From Ardenticatenales bacterium (GTDB taxonomy: Bacteria > Chloroflexota > Anaerolineae > Ardenticatenales > Ardenticatenaceae): DNA of 6,991 nucleotides. The stretch spans positions 1-6,991 of the forward strand of contig JACCSL010000329.1 in assembly GCA_013812995.1 (NCBI GenBank). Reading direction: 5' to 3'. Shown here piece after piece: positions 6,588 to 6,991 of the stretch. The first letter of the stretch is position 1; each line of letters begins with the position of its first letter. Position numbers and translations under genes: made by a program. The notes beneath the pieces were generated by a model. It made no database searches. It was not told the origin of the DNA and saw nothing but the letters and a program-made list of their open reading frames with translations.

Positions 6588-6991
6588 ATGCAGTTCACAC
6601 CTGCGCTTCTAGCAGAGGCCCTCATAACGGTTCACGATGTGACCTCGGGCAATGTTCAGCGCCTCCAGCCGATGCTCTCCTTGTATAGAGCGCTTTTTCC
6701 GGATTATCTGTATTATCTCCCTTACCTTCAGGAATTGGCGTACCGTCCTGCGACCGCGGACCAGCGCTTTGTCGAGCATCAATGGTTCATCGAGGTAGGC
6801 GGCCAGGCGGCGGGGCTTATCAATTTCACCTATGTGCCCGCGCGCGACTGCGGCTTACTCATGGAATTGGGCGTTCATCCCTCGTTTCGCACGGCGCAGG
6901 TAGGAACCTACGCCCGTCTGTCTGAATTTATGATCGTCTCCGCCGTGGCGCAGCTACGGGCGGATGCCGAGCTTCAGGGGCGGCCCACCCC
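6588..6991 (+). CDS. GNAT-like N-acetyltransferase, N-terminal part (runs off the window)
   Basis: The ATG at 6588 lies 2 bases after the stop of the membrane-protein gene, and the frame stays open for 134 codons to the window edge. The protein opens with an amphipathic region (about 22-60, LQPMLSLYRALFPDY then LYYLPYLQELAYRP), followed by a beta strand pair (FIEVGGQAAGLINFTYVP, 67-84) as seen after helix 2 in GNAT enzymes. Then comes LLMELGVHPSFR (90-101), leading to the turn and helix AQVGTYARLSEFMI, which matches the acetyl-CoA-binding V-x-P-x-x-R...G...L pattern, although the canonical Q/RxxGxG/A is only partly kept. It would transfer an acetyl group to an amine on an unknown substrate. 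No strong Shine-Dalgarno is seen, so coupling to the upstream gene is likely. The C-terminal half, with strand 5 and substrate residues, is missing from view. An alternative is a degenerate GNAT with a non-catalytic role. Confidence 0.55.
   Translation, partial: MQFTPALLAEALITVHDVTSGNVQRLQPMLSLYRALFPDYLYYLPYLQELAYRPATADQRFVEHQWFIEVGGQAAGLINFTYVPARDCGLLMELGVHPSFRTAQVGTYARLSEFMIVSAVAQLRADAELQGRPT

Overview
The window looks like chromosomal DNA from a moderately GC-rich bacterium. A ParA/MinD-like ATPase with the HSFRGGTGKS form of the P-loop, followed by a small winged-helix protein and an NTT/MFS-type membrane protein, reminds me most of Chloroflexota (Ktedonobacteria-like) and, less so, Cyanobacteria. 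That placement is from memory of families and is tentative. There are no rRNA or tRNA genes, no CRISPR array and no complete insertion sequence.

Layout. (a) 1-326: an AT-rich start, then a short reverse-strand reading frame (41-175, possibly from 217) that looks like the beginning of a GHKL/HSP90-type ATPase cut off early, then a plausible promoter and ribosome binding site for polA. (b) 327-3110: a full-length three-domain DNA polymerase I with all 5'-nuclease, proofreading and polymerase catalytic residues; its O-helix carries Tyr at the position of E. coli Phe762 and Phe at that of Tyr766. (c) 3183-3788: a 2H-phosphoesterase/2'-5' RNA ligase-like protein whose second HxTx motif is one residue short. 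(d) 3789-4089: about 300 bases without a supported gene, presumably holding the leader of the next operon. (e) 4090-6991: four tightly packed genes on the + strand, namely a ParA/MinD-like ATPase with Arg in place of the signature lysine, a 115-residue winged-helix-like protein, a 451-residue polytopic protein resembling nucleotide (NTT) translocases, and the first 134 residues of a GNAT-like acetyltransferase that runs off the window.

polA is a replication/repair housekeeping gene. The four downstream genes are spaced 28, 8 and 2 bases apart and are probably co-transcribed. Their combination (P-loop ATPase, small DNA-binding-like partner, NTT-like membrane protein, acetyltransferase) is not a pathway I recognise and is the best candidate here for an undescribed functional module. 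No biochemical role can be read from the sequence alone.
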